Positions 56,359-64,000 of a DNA stretch of 64,000 bases are shown here, in pieces (the stretch's first letter is position 1; every line of letters begins with the position of its first letter). The notes beneath the pieces are model-generated. The model was not told where the DNA came from. It ran no database searches and was given only the letters and a program-made list of their open reading frames with translations. The position numbers and the translations under genes were made by a program. The stretch is from Janthinobacterium sp. ROICE36 (GTDB taxonomy: Bacteria; Pseudomonadota; Gammaproteobacteria; Burkholderiales; Burkholderiaceae_D): positions 1 through 64,000 of the forward strand of contig NZ_PEBS01000023.1 of assembly GCF_002869965.1 (NCBI RefSeq), written 5' to 3'.

Positions 56359-56700
56359 TCAATGTCCGACGGACTTTGAAAACAGGTTGATGACCAGCAC
56401 GCCGGCAATGATCAGTCCCAGGCCGATCAAGGCCGGCGTATCGAGGCTCTGCTTGAACCAGAACCAGCCGACGGCGGAAATGAGCACGATGCCCACGCCC
56501 GACCAGATCGCGTACACGATACCGGTAGAAATGACCTTCAAGGTCAGGGACAAGCACCAGAAGGCGATGCTGTAGCCGACCACGGTGATGACGCTGGGCC
56601 ACAAGCGGCTGAAGCCGTCGGACGCCTTCAAGGCGCTGGTAGCGATCACTTCGGCAACGATGGCGATGGCCAGGTAAAAATACGTCATGGCGAGGCTCAT
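56359..56700 (-). CDS. SMR-family small multidrug transporter (EmrE-like)
   Basis: 113 residues, four membrane helices. The conserved membrane Glu lies in [28 protein letters not shown] and the closing [11 protein letters not shown] are EmrE-like. AAGGA lies 7 bases before the ATG. It is 11 bases downstream of the SugE-like gene, so both are under the same guanidine riboswitch and may form a heterodimer. Confidence 0.92.
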   Translation of the reverse strand: MSLAMTYFYLAIAIVAEVIATSALKASDGFSRLWPSVITVVGYSIAFWCLSLTLKVISTGIVYAIWSGVGIVLISAVGWFWFKQSLDTPALIGLGLIIAGVLVINLFSKSVGH

Positions 56701-56711
56701 GCTGGCATCCT

Positions 56712-57032
56712 TTATTGTGGACTGAGCAGTTTCAAGCCCAGGATGCCGGACACGATCAGGGCGATGCAGGCGATGCGTGCGGCGCTGGCCGGTTCGCCCA
56801 GCATCATGATGCCGAAGATGGCCGTGCCCACGGTGCCGATGCCCGTCCAGATCGCATACGCCGTGCCCAATGGCAAGGTGCGCAAGGCCAGGCCCAGCAT
56901 CACCACGCTGCCCAGCATGGAAATGGCCGTCAATACGGACGGCACCAGGCGGCTAAAGCCGGCGCTATATTTGAGGCCGATGGCCCAGCCAATTTCCAGT
57001 AAACCTGCCAATACCAAGATGATCCACGCCAT
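56712..57032 (-). CDS. gdx: Guanidinium exporter, SMR family (Gdx/SugE)
   Basis: 106 residues from ATG at 57032 with GGGAG 5 bases upstream. Glu in [16 protein letters not shown] is the Gdx proton/substrate site, and [14 protein letters not shown] is the SugE-type signature. The Gly-Trp after the Glu separates Gdx from EmrE. A guanidine-II riboswitch directly precedes it, which fits guanidinium efflux. Confidence 0.95.
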   Translation of the reverse strand: MAWIILVLAGLLEIGWAIGLKYSAGFSRLVPSVLTAISMLGSVVMLGLALRTLPLGTAYAIWTGIGTVGTAIFGIMMLGEPASAARIACIALIVSGILGLKLLSPQ

Positions 57033-57047
57033 CACTACTCCCGAGGC

Positions 57048-57097
57048 GGCAGGGTCGTCCCCGCCATGCTGCCCCCACATCGAGCGGGGTCGTCCCC
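57048..57097 (-). promoter_or_regulatory. Guanidine-II (mini-ykkC) riboswitch
   Basis: On the minus strand two small hairpins each carry an ACGA tetraloop on a G/C stem: GGGG-ACGA-CCCC (57097-57086) and GGCGGGG-ACGA-CCCTGCC (57065-57048), 20 bases apart. This twin ACGR-loop layout is the mini-ykkC consensus. The second hairpin ends 5 bases before the Shine-Dalgarno of gdx, so ligand binding would affect translation start. Confidence 0.93.
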
Positions 57098-57224
57098 ACA
57101 GGAGCAAAGGGAAAAGTATACCATTGGGTGAAAAGTCTTGCCGCAAGCACATTTTTTCTCGTGCTGTTGCCAAAAAATAGGCTGATGGCGGCATAATTGC
57201 CGCATCCATTCACTCTCGGGAACA

Positions 57225-57587
57225 ATGATGTTACTTCTGGCCCAAATCCTTACCGCCCTCATCCTGCTGCTGCACGTGTATATCGTGCTGCTGGAAACCG
57301 TGCTGTTCGATACACGCGGACGCAAGGTATTTGGCCTGTCCAAGGAAAAAGCGGAGATCGTGCGTCCCGCCATGTCGAACCAGGGTTGCTATAACGGCTT
57401 TCTCGTCGCCGCGCTGGCGCTGGGCTTTTTGCACCCGGACCCGGCCATCGCCCATGCATTTACCGTGTTCGGCCTGGCGTGCATCGCCGTGGCCGGCGTG
57501 TGGGGCGCGGCGACCGTCATGACGCGCATCCTCTACCTGCAAACGGTACCCGCCGTCATCGCCTTGCTGCTGTTCCAATTCGCCTGA
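57225..57587 (+). CDS. DUF1304 family membrane protein
   Basis: 120 residues, four membrane segments. HVYIVLLETVLFDTRGRKVFG and QGCYNGFLVAALALGF match DUF1304. Function unknown. It is divergent from the guanidine-riboswitch operon. Confidence 0.87.
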   Translation: MMLLLAQILTALILLLHVYIVLLETVLFDTRGRKVFGLSKEKAEIVRPAMSNQGCYNGFLVAALALGFLHPDPAIAHAFTVFGLACIAVAGVWGAATVMTRILYLQTVPAVIALLLFQFA

Positions 57588-57665
57588 TTCCTGCCGGGCG
57601 GCCCTGGCGACCGCCCAACGCCTGCCTTTCTTGAAAAATCCACGCCGCCAGCAGGCTTTTTACTT

Positions 57666-57685
57666 ATATCGTAAAATTACGATAT
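57666..57685. promoter_or_regulatory. Palindromic operator, probably for the ArsR-family regulator
   Basis: ATATCGTAA-AA-TTACGATAT is a perfect 9-bp inverted repeat with a 2-base spacer. It sits 62 bases before the ArsR-family start and overlaps a promoter-like region with -10 TACGAT. ArsR dimers bind such sites and repress their own operon. Confidence 0.7.
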
Positions 57686-57747
57686 TGAAATTCACAAAAA
57701 ACGAACCACATATCGTCTACAGCCGAACATTGATCAGGAGAAACACC

Positions 57748-58044
57748 ATGGACATCGACGCCATCCACAAGGCGCTGGCCAATCCCGTGCGGCGACAGAT
57801 CCTGCAATGGCTGAAGGAGCCGGAGCAATATTTTAGCGAGCAAGAGCATCCGCTCGACTTCGGCGTCTGTGCCGGACTGATAGGCCGCAAGCTGGGCCTG
57901 TCGCAATCGACGGTCTCGGCCCATTTGGCCACCTTGCAAAAGGCCGACTTGATTTCAGCCAGGAAAGTGGGCCAATGGAGCTTTTTTAAACGCAACGAAG
58001 CCACCCTCCAGGCTTTTCTGGAACATATGCAGCAAGGTTTGTAA
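57748..58044 (+). CDS. ArsR-family transcriptional repressor
   Basis: 98 residues from ATG at 57748 with AGGAGA upstream. Winged helix with LGLSQSTVSAHLATLQKADLI as recognition helix. One Cys in FGVCAGLIGRK; no classical metal CxC motif. It precedes the ene-reductase gene by 56 bases, so it is likely to sense an electrophile or thiol-reactive compound and control that enzyme. Confidence 0.9.
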   Translation: MDIDAIHKALANPVRRQILQWLKEPEQYFSEQEHPLDFGVCAGLIGRKLGLSQSTVSAHLATLQKADLISARKVGQWSFFKRNEATLQAFLEHMQQGL

Positions 58045-58100
58045 CCGTAGCCCCATCCATATCGCCGCCCGCGGCACTCTCGACAGGAAAGATAGTAATC

Positions 58101-59165
58101 ATGGCAACTTTATTTGACCCCATCACCATTGGCAGTTTGCAATTGAAAAACCGCATCATCATGGCGCCGCTGACGCGTTCGCGCGCCGGCAATCCGGGCC
58201 GCGTGCCCAACGCCCTGATGGCCGAGTACTACACGCAGCGCGCTTCGGCCGGCATGATCATTTCGGAAGCGACGGCCGTCACGCCGCAAGGCGTGGGCTA
58301 TGCCGACACGCCGGGCATCTGGTCCGAGGAGCAGGTAGAAGGCTGGAAACACATCACCCGGGCCGTGCATGACGCAGGCGGCCTGATCGTGCTGCAACTG
58401 TGGCATGTGGGCCGCATTTCCGCGCCCGTCTTCCTCGATGGCGACTTGCCCGTGGCGCCCAGCGCCGTCAAGCCGGCCGGCCATGTCAGCCTGCTGCGCC
58501 CGAAACAGGAATTCGTCACGCCGCGCGCCCTCGATACGGAAGAGATTCCCGGCATCGTGGCGGCCTACCGCCTGGGCGCCGAGAATGCGAAGAAAGCGGG
58601 TTTCGACGGCGTGGAAATCCACGGTGCAAATGGTTATTTGCTCGACCAGTTCCTGCAAGACAGCACCAACTTGCGCACCGACAACTACGGCGGCTCGATT
58701 GAAAACCGCGCCCGCCTGATGCTGGAAGTGACGGATGCGTGCATCGAGGTATGGGGCGCAGACAAGGTGGGCATGCATTTGGCGCCACGCCGCGATGCGC
58801 ACGACATGGGCGATTCCAACCCGCGCGCCACCTTCGGCTACGTGGCACGCGAGCTGGGCAAGCGCGGCATCGCCTTCATCTGCGCGCGCGAAGCGCTCGG
58901 TGAAGACCGCCTGGGCCCCTACCTGAAACAGGAATTCGGCGGCGTGTACATTGCCAATGAGAAAATGGACAAGGTGGCGGCTGCAGCCTTGCTGGCCAAG
59001 GACGAAGCCGATGCCGTGGCCTTCGGCCTGTGGTTCATCGCCAATCCCGACCTGCCGATCCGCCTGCACAGCGATTCGCCACTCAATCCCCTGAACCCGG
59101 ACACCCTGTACGCACCCGATGCTGCCGGCTACACGGATTACCCTGCATTGGCGGCACAGGTTTAA
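58101..59165 (+). CDS. nemA: Old Yellow Enzyme family ene-reductase (NemA-like)
   Basis: 354 residues. FMN-binding barrel starting LFDPITIGSLQLKNRIIMAPLTRSR, substrate pair His/Asn in EIHGANGYLLDQF, and YGGSIENRARL. It reduces activated C=C bonds or nitro compounds with NAD(P)H. It is downstream of the ArsR gene and its palindrome. Confidence 0.93.
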   Translation: MATLFDPITIGSLQLKNRIIMAPLTRSRAGNPGRVPNALMAEYYTQRASAGMIISEATAVTPQGVGYADTPGIWSEEQVEGWKHITRAVHDAGGLIVLQLWHVGRISAPVFLDGDLPVAPSAVKPAGHVSLLRPKQEFVTPRALDTEEIPGIVAAYRLGAENAKKAGFDGVEIHGANGYLLDQFLQDSTNLRTDNYGGSIENRARLMLEVTDACIEVWGADKVGMHLAPRRDAHDMGDSNPRATFGYVARELGKRGIAFICAREALGEDRLGPYLKQEFGGVYIANEKMDKVAAAALLAKDEADAVAFGLWFIANPDLPIRLHSDSPLNPLNPDTLYAPDAAGYTDYPALAAQV

Positions 59166-59214
59166 ACAACACGCCGAACGACAGCAGCAGCACTTCGTCG
59201 CTGCTGTCTGCCTC

Positions 59215-59439
59215 TCAGCGCCATCGGCGCCGTGCCGGCCGGGCCGGGCGGCGCGCCTGCACGCTGCTGAACACACGGCGTATCACCTCGGCCGGCACCG
59301 CGTGCTCACGCAAGTAGGCTGTCGCCACCGTCCGGCCCAGGGCATGATGGAAGGCCACGCCCCGCTCGACGAGCTCGGCCATCACTTTGTCCGTTCGCTC
59401 ATGCTGCCCAACTACATCATCGATAGTGTTTTTCATGCC
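59215..59439 (-). CDS. Small hypothetical protein
   Basis: 74 residues from the ATG of MKNTIDDVVGQHERTD, with GGGAG 7 bases upstream. Helical (DKVMAELVERGVAFHHALGR, AVPAEVIRRVFSS) with a basic Arg-rich tail. No family recognised. It lies between the ene-reductase and PlsC-like genes on the opposite strand. Confidence 0.55.
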   Translation of the reverse strand, partial: GMKNTIDDVVGQHERTDKVMAELVERGVAFHHALGRTVATAYLREHAVPAEVIRRVFSSVQARRPARPARRRWR

Positions 59440-59686
59440 ATGGCTCCCTGTCGGGTGGATCAACGCTGCATCAAGTTTTGACCACATTGTGCGCATTGAG
59501 TGCCCGCCACCGTGGCCAAGCATCGTTAAAATAGCCGCCACAACGGCCCCGACGCCGCATGAATAGCGGCCTCGGCTGCTTGTCGCCACCGCCAGCCCCG
59601 TATAGAATGCCTGCGCAGAATTTTTGCTTCAAGGAAAATGGCCACCAGCGCCATCCCATTAAGAGCAGTGTCACTGAAGGGTATCA

Positions 59687-60298
59687 ATGGACGATCTATT
59701 TGTACAAGCGGGCGACTTGCCGACCTGGCACCAGCGCTGCGCGCTGCGCGTGCTGCAGCTGTTTGGCTGGCGCATGCGCTTCCGTCCCCTGCCGGGGCCG
59801 CGCGGCATCGTCGTCGTCTACCCGCACACGTCGAACTGGGATTTCATGGTGGGCCTGTTCGGCAAATGGGCGCTGTCACTGCCGTTCCGCTGGCTGGCCA
59901 AGGATACCCTGTTCCGCGGCCCGATGGGCAAGATGCTGCGCTACCTCGGTGGCGAACCCGTCGACCGCAGCACCACCAGCGGCACCATCGGCCGCCAGGC
60001 CGAGCGCATGCTGGCCGCCGACTGGTACTGGCTGGCCATCACACCGGAAGCGACGCGCAGCTACCGTCCGAACTGGAAGAGCGGCTTTTATCACCTGGCC
60101 CTGGCCGCCAAGGTACCGCTATTGCTGGTGTATATCGACTACCCGAACAAGGTGCTGGGCGTCGTCGAGCATATCGACTTGACGGGCGACAAGGAAGCCG
60201 ACATGGCCGCCATTGCCGCCGTGTATGCGGGCCACCAAGGCTTGCACCCAGAAAAGGCGGCGCCCATCGTGTTGTCGGAACGCCGCCCCGGCACTTAA
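59687..60298 (+). CDS. PlsC-like 1-acyl-glycerol-3-phosphate acyltransferase family protein
   Basis: 203 residues. The HX4D motif appears as PHTSNWDF and the EGTR-type motif as TPEATRSY. It is shorter than PlsC and lacks a clear membrane anchor at the N-terminus. Members of this subgroup acylate lysophospholipids or ornithine lipids. It converges on hupE with a 4-base overlap. Confidence 0.87.
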   Translation: MDDLFVQAGDLPTWHQRCALRVLQLFGWRMRFRPLPGPRGIVVVYPHTSNWDFMVGLFGKWALSLPFRWLAKDTLFRGPMGKMLRYLGGEPVDRSTTSGTIGRQAERMLAADWYWLAITPEATRSYRPNWKSGFYHLALAAKVPLLLVYIDYPNKVLGVVEHIDLTGDKEADMAAIAAVYAGHQGLHPEKAAPIVLSERRPGT

Positions 60299-60855
60299 TT
60301 CATTCCCATCAGCACCACGCCGGCGGCCGTCAAGGCCACGCCGGCCACGCGCAGCACGCGCTCGGCCATCACCTGTCCAACGAAACGTCCCGCACATAGC
60401 AGCAGGGCCGAGGCCAGCATGAAGCCGAAAGCGGCCGAGGCGGCCGGCAATTCCTGGCCATGCGCATTGCCATGCGCCAGCGCAAACATGCCCACGAGCC
60501 CCATGCCGAGCCAGTTCGGCAAGGCCAGCGCCAGCGCGATGGCCAGTCCTACCAGGGCCACCGTGGCGGCGATGCCCGTTTCCATCCCCGGCACCGTCAA
60601 GCCCGCCATGCCGGCCAGCGCACCGAGCAGCATCATGCCCAGGAAAGTGGCGGGCTGCGCCAGGCCGCGGCGCTGCTGTCCACCCCACAGCCCCACGCCC
60701 AGCATGGCCAGCAAATGGTCGATACCCGTGAACGGATGGGCGAAACCGGCCAGGAAACCCACGCTCTCGCCATGGCCGGGGTGGGCCATGGCGGGCAAGG
60801 CCAGCAGGCACAGTGCCGCCACCGCGGCTGTTTTTGTCATCAGTCTTGCGCTCAT
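60295..60855 (-). CDS. ureJ: HupE/UreJ nickel permease
   Basis: 186 residues, six membrane segments. [16 protein letters not shown] and [14 protein letters not shown] are the HupE/UreJ nickel motifs. The start overlaps the ureG stop (ATGA). It supplies nickel to urease. Confidence 0.93.
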   Translation of the reverse strand: MSARLMTKTAAVAALCLLALPAMAHPGHGESVGFLAGFAHPFTGIDHLLAMLGVGLWGGQQRRGLAQPATFLGMMLLGALAGMAGLTVPGMETGIAATVALVGLAIALALALPNWLGMGLVGMFALAHGNAHGQELPAASAAFGFMLASALLLCAGRFVGQVMAERVLRVAGVALTAAGVVLMGMN

Positions 60856-61490
60856 TGCAACTCCTTGCCTGGTTGATCGAGCAAACCTTGCTCGCGGATA
60901 AAATCGATGACGACCTGCACGCCGTCGCCGCTGCGCAGGTTGGTCAACACGAAGGGGCGTTCGCCGCGCATGCGCTTGGCATCCTGCGCCATCACGTCCA
61001 GGTTGGCGCCCACATACGGTGCCAGGTCCGTCTTGTTGATAATGAGCAAATCGGAGCGCGTGATGCCGGGCCCGCCCTTGCGCGGGATTTTTTCGCCGCC
61101 GGCCACGTCGATCACGTAAATGGTCAAGTCCGACAGTTCCGGGCTGAAGGTGGCGGCCAGGTTATCACCGCCCGATTCGATCAGGATCAAATCAAGATGC
61201 GGAAAGTCGGCTTGCATGCGCGCGATGGCTTCCAGGTTGATGGACGCGTCTTCGCGGATGGCCGTGTGCGGGCAGCCGCCCGTTTCCACGCCCATCAGGC
61301 GCTCGGCCGGCAAGGCATCGGCGCGCAGCAGGATTTCCATGTCTTCCTTGGTGTAAATATCATTCGTGATGACGGCCATGTCGTAGCGCTCGCGCATGCC
61401 CTTGCACAGCATTTCGCACAGGGCCGTCTTGCCCGAGCCGACGGGCCCGCCTATGCCCACGCGCAACGGATTGGAGGTGATCGATGTCAT
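60852..61490 (-). CDS. ureG: Urease accessory GTPase UreG
   Basis: 212 residues from the ATG of [16 protein letters not shown]-loop [11 protein letters not shown], the Cys-Pro-His nickel motif in [11 protein letters not shown], and NKTDLA. GTP hydrolysis drives nickel insertion into urease. Confidence 0.96.
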   Translation of the reverse strand: MTSITSNPLRVGIGGPVGSGKTALCEMLCKGMRERYDMAVITNDIYTKEDMEILLRADALPAERLMGVETGGCPHTAIREDASINLEAIARMQADFPHLDLILIESGGDNLAATFSPELSDLTIYVIDVAGGEKIPRKGGPGITRSDLLIINKTDLAPYVGANLDVMAQDAKRMRGERPFVLTNLRSGDGVQVVIDFIREQGLLDQPGKELQ

Positions 61491-61512
61491 TTTTGCTCTC
61501 TCATAGAATGAT

Positions 61513-62193
61513 TCAGGAACGATACAGGCGGCTGTACTGCACTTCATGCCGCATCGACAGCAGCGACAGGCCGGGCGCCCAGTTGCCCAGCTCGTCGTCT
61601 TGTAACGTTTGCGCCGTGAGGGCCGCCGCTTCCAGGTCCGCCCGCAGCGACAGCAATAGCCGCTGGCCCGCCACCTGCCCCAGCGGCACGGATTTCACGC
61701 AGACGAGCACCTGGTTTTCCGCCCAGGTGAACAGCATCGCCAGCAGCGCCTCGTCACGCGGAATGGCCAGCGCCGCCACGGCGCAGGCATACGCCGTGGG
61801 CAGAGCCACTTCCGGCTGGCCCTGCAGCATGTCGATCAGCACGCCGTCGGCCACGCCCAGTTCGGCCAGCAGCTTGGTCAATGAGTAGCCCATCTGGATG
61901 GTTTCGGCGCGAAATTCCGCCGTGTCGCGCGAGGCGATGAAGCGTTCGCTCCAGCGCTGCACGGCGCACAAATCCTGCGCGTCGAACGCCTGCATCAAAC
62001 GCCAGCACAGCGGAGCTTCCCAGCGTGCCACCACGTGCATCAGATGCTGCGCGATCCAGTCGCGCGCCGTGGCCGCATCCGCTACCAGGCCCGATTCGAG
62101 CGCTGCTTCCAGCCCCTGCGAATAGCTATAGGCGCCAATCGGCAAGGCCGGGCTGGCGAACTGCAGCAAATGCAGCAGGGCCGACGCCTGCAT
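61513..62193 (-). CDS. ureF: Urease accessory protein UreF
   Basis: 226 residues from ATG at 62193, which shares its A with the ureE stop (TGATG). [17 protein letters not shown] is the UreF signature; the body is helical. It bridges UreG to the apo-urease complex. Confidence 0.95.
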   Translation of the reverse strand: MQASALLHLLQFASPALPIGAYSYSQGLEAALESGLVADAATARDWIAQHLMHVVARWEAPLCWRLMQAFDAQDLCAVQRWSERFIASRDTAEFRAETIQMGYSLTKLLAELGVADGVLIDMLQGQPEVALPTAYACAVAALAIPRDEALLAMLFTWAENQVLVCVKSVPLGQVAGQRLLLSLRADLEAAALTAQTLQDDELGNWAPGLSLLSMRHEVQYSRLYRS

Positions 62194-62717
62194 CAGGCGC
62201 TGCCCGGTGCATCGCCGGGACGGTGGATTTTCTGCCGCAACGGCACGGGCGCCAGCAAATGCTGGCCGTGGCCGTCGTGGTGGCCATGGCCGCCGCCATA
62301 TGCGCCCGCCTCCGGCTCGAACGGTGCGCTTTCTTCCGTCACGGTCGCCTGCAAGCCTTCCAGCATCTCCTTCAATACCACGTCCTTGCGGATACGCAAA
62401 AAGCCGTCGCCCACTTGCGCTTGCGTGTGGCGGTTCCCCAGGTGGAAAGCGCAGCGCAGCAGGGTGTGCGCGTCGGCGCAGCGCACCAGGTAAGTCGGTT
62501 CGCGCGCGGCGACGATCTGCACCACCTGCCCTTCCGGCCCCGTCATGCGTTCGCCGTCGCGCAGCACCGTGCCGCGCACGCTGAATACGGCCACCTCGTC
62601 GCCATTCGACAGCACGGCGCGCAACCGGCATTTTTCGCGCTGGTCGTAGGGCAGCACAAGTTGGGCGATGGGTGGGCGGCCATCTTCCGGCCCCAGTTTG
62701 GTATGCAAAGTGAGCAT
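62193..62717 (-). CDS. ureE: Urease accessory protein UreE, His-rich tail
   Basis: 174 residues. UreE fold with HLGNRHTQAQVGD and a C-terminal nickel-binding tail GGGHGHHDGHGQH. GGGAG precedes the ATG. Nickel metallochaperone for urease. Confidence 0.95.
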   Translation of the reverse strand: MLTLHTKLGPEDGRPPIAQLVLPYDQREKCRLRAVLSNGDEVAVFSVRGTVLRDGERMTGPEGQVVQIVAAREPTYLVRCADAHTLLRCAFHLGNRHTQAQVGDGFLRIRKDVVLKEMLEGLQATVTEESAPFEPEAGAYGGGHGHHDGHGQHLLAPVPLRQKIHRPGDAPGSA

Positions 62718-62729
62718 GATGTCTCCCGC

Positions 62730-64000
62730 TTAAAATAGAAAATAGCGCTGCGCCATGGGCAGCACGGACGCCGCCTCGCACACCAGCAGCTGGCCGTCGG
62801 CACGCACGGCATAGGTTTCCGGGTCCACTTCCATGTGCGGCGTGGCGCTGTTATGTAGCATGTCGTGCTTGCGCAAGCCGCGCATGTTTTTCACGGCGAT
62901 GACGGATTTATTCAGTTTCAACTGGTGGCCGATATCGAGGTCATAAGCCGCCTGCGAGACAAAGGTGAACGACTTTTTCAAGCCACCGCCAAAGGCGCCG
63001 AACATCATGCGGTAATGCACGGGCTGCGGCGTGGGAATCGAGGCGTTCGGGTCGCCCATCTGCGCGGCCGCGATCATGCCGCCCTTTAAAATCATCGATG
63101 GCTTGACGCCGAAGAAGGCCGGCTTCCACAGCACGATATCAGCGATCTTGCCCGCTTCGATGGAACCTACCACGTGCGCAATGCCATGCGTGATGGCCGG
63201 GTTGATCGTGTACTTGGCGATATAGCGCTTGGCGCGGAAATTGTCGCTGCGCGCCGTGTCGGGCGCCAGCGGCCCCCGCTGCACCTTCATCTTGTGCGCC
63301 GTCTGCCAGGTACGCATGATCACTTCGCCCACCCGGCCCATGGCTTGCGAATCGGACGACATCATGGAAATGGCGCCGATATCGTGCAAAATATCTTCGG
63401 CGGCGATGGTTTCGCGGCGAATGCGCGACTCGGCAAACGCCACATCTTCGGCAATCGCCGGGTCCAGGTGGTGGCACACCATCAGCATGTCCAGGTGCTC
63501 GTCAAGCGTGTTGACGGTAAACGGGCGCGTCGGGTTGGTCGATGACGGCAGCACATTGGACTGGCCCACGGCGGCGATGATGTCGGGGGCATGGCCGCCG
63601 CCCGCCCCTTCCGTGTGAAACGTGTGGATGGTGCGGTCCTTGAAGGCGGCCAGCGTGTGCTCCAGAAACCCGCCTTCGTTGAGGGTATCGCTGTGCAGCG
63701 CCACCTGCACGTCCATGCGGTCCGCGACGGACAGGCAGTTGTCGATGGCGGCCGGCGTGCTGCCCCAGTCTTCATGCAATTTGAGGCCGATGGCGCCCGC
63801 GCGCACCTGCTCTTCGAGCGGCAGCGGCAAGCTGACGTTACCCTTGCCCATGAAGCCCAGGTTCATCGGGAAGGCGTCGGCGGCCGCCAGCATGGCGTGG
63901 AGGTGCCATGGCCCCGGCGTGCAGGTGGTGGCGGCCGTTCCCGTAGCCGGTCCCGTGCCGCCGCCCAACATGGTGGTCACGCCGCTCATCAGCGCTTCCT
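62730..64000 (-). CDS. ureC: Urease alpha subunit (partial, 5' end beyond window)
   Basis: About 423 C-terminal residues are present. It has [14 protein letters not shown], the carbamylated Lys of GLKLHEDWG, nickel-ligand HSDTLNE and the active-site [15 protein letters not shown] flap, and it ends MAQRYFLF. The N-terminal third lies outside the right edge. It leads the ureC-ureE-ureF-ureG-ureJ transcript. Confidence 0.97.
   Translation of the reverse strand, partial: EALMSGVTTMLGGGTGPATGTAATTCTPGPWHLHAMLAAADAFPMNLGFMGKGNVSLPLPLEEQVRAGAIGLKLHEDWGSTPAAIDNCLSVADRMDVQVALHSDTLNEGGFLEHTLAAFKDRTIHTFHTEGAGGGHAPDIIAAVGQSNVLPSSTNPTRPFTVNTLDEHLDMLMVCHHLDPAIAEDVAFAESRIRRETIAAEDILHDIGAISMMSSDSQAMGRVGEVIMRTWQTAHKMKVQRGPLAPDTARSDNFRAKRYIAKYTINPAITHGIAHVVGSIEAGKIADIVLWKPAFFGVKPSMILKGGMIAAAQMGDPNASIPTPQPVHYRMMFGAFGGGLKKSFTFVSQAAYDLDIGHQLKLNKSVIAVKNMRGLRKHDMLHNSATPHMEVDPETYAVRADGQLLVCEAASVLPMAQRYFLF

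Noticed and set aside
62194..62781. Apparent long N-terminal extension of UreF
   Set aside because: It overlaps ureE in another frame and is Arg-rich. UreF homology begins at the ATG at 62193.
1..64000. CRISPR arrays, insertion sequences, prophage or integron features
   Set aside because: No spaced direct-repeat array, transposase, integrase or phage structural gene was found in reading both strands.

Overview
The window is a chromosomal segment of a high-GC betaproteobacterium, most likely an Oxalobacteraceae member of the Janthinobacterium/Duganella/Massilia kind. The inference rests on GC-rich codon use and on the Burkholderiales-type block thrS - infC - rpmI - rplT - pheS - pheT - ihfA - merR. 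The genus cannot be fixed from the sequence alone. No insertion sequence, prophage, CRISPR array or rRNA operon was seen.

Region 1 (1-10.5 kb) is the most interesting part. It looks like a biosynthetic cluster for a sulfur-bearing tropone, related to the tropodithietic acid (TDA) tda genes. It has a LysR regulator (TdaA-like), an acyl-CoA-dehydrogenase-fold flavoprotein without the usual catalytic Glu (TdaE-like), a glutathione S-transferase (TdaB-like), an HFCD flavoprotein (TdaF-like), a MalY/PatB C-S lyase, a class I glutamine-amidotransferase-like protein, two secreted proteins (one with a LytM/M23 fold) and a hotdog thioesterase (TdaD-like). These biosynthetic genes form one minus-strand operon. 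A divergent pair encodes a second GshB-like ATP-grasp ligase and a PaaZ homologue (PaaZ2-like). The PaaZ homologue has lost both aldehyde-dehydrogenase catalytic residues but keeps the hydratase Asp/His pair. I infer that a phenylacetate-catabolism shunt product is turned into a tropone, and that glutathione supplies the sulfur through conjugation, gamma-glutamyl removal and C-S lysis.

Region 2 (10.5-20.3 kb) holds a TonB-dependent receptor, a CbiF-like tetrapyrrole-methylase-fold protein, and a complete Dpp/Nik-type ABC importer (fused double ATPase, two permeases, binding protein). A Fur-box-like site lies upstream of the importer. This looks like a metal-complex or peptide uptake system. 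An M28 peptidase follows.

Region 3 (20.4-35.3 kb) contains a GNAT acetyltransferase, small secreted or membrane proteins and housekeeping accessory genes (pirin, OsmC, YdjM-like, ZntB-like, Rnk). Scattered among them is a Ser/Thr phospho-signalling set: a PP2C phosphatase, an FHA protein, a kinase fused to a formylglycine-generating-enzyme-type domain, and a zinc-ribbon/coiled-coil protein immediately upstream of the kinase.

Region 4 (35.8-45 kb) is signal transduction: a GGDEF-EAL protein, a methyl-accepting chemotaxis protein, a Crp/Fnr-like regulator and a NarL-type response regulator with its CHASE3-type histidine kinase. Release factor 3 lies among them. Region 5 (45.2-53.5 kb) is the translation block named above, with an unusual AUA start for infC and tandem tRNA-Val(GAC) genes upstream of thrS.

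Region 6 (53.7-60.3 kb) has an acyltransferase-3 membrane protein, an AstE/aspartoacylase-like deacylase, a guanidine-II (mini-ykkC) riboswitch controlling two SMR exporters, an ArsR regulator with a palindromic operator beside an Old Yellow Enzyme, and a PlsC-like acyltransferase. Region 7 (60.3-64 kb) is a urease operon running off the right edge: ureC (partial) - ureE - ureF - ureG - hupE/ureJ.
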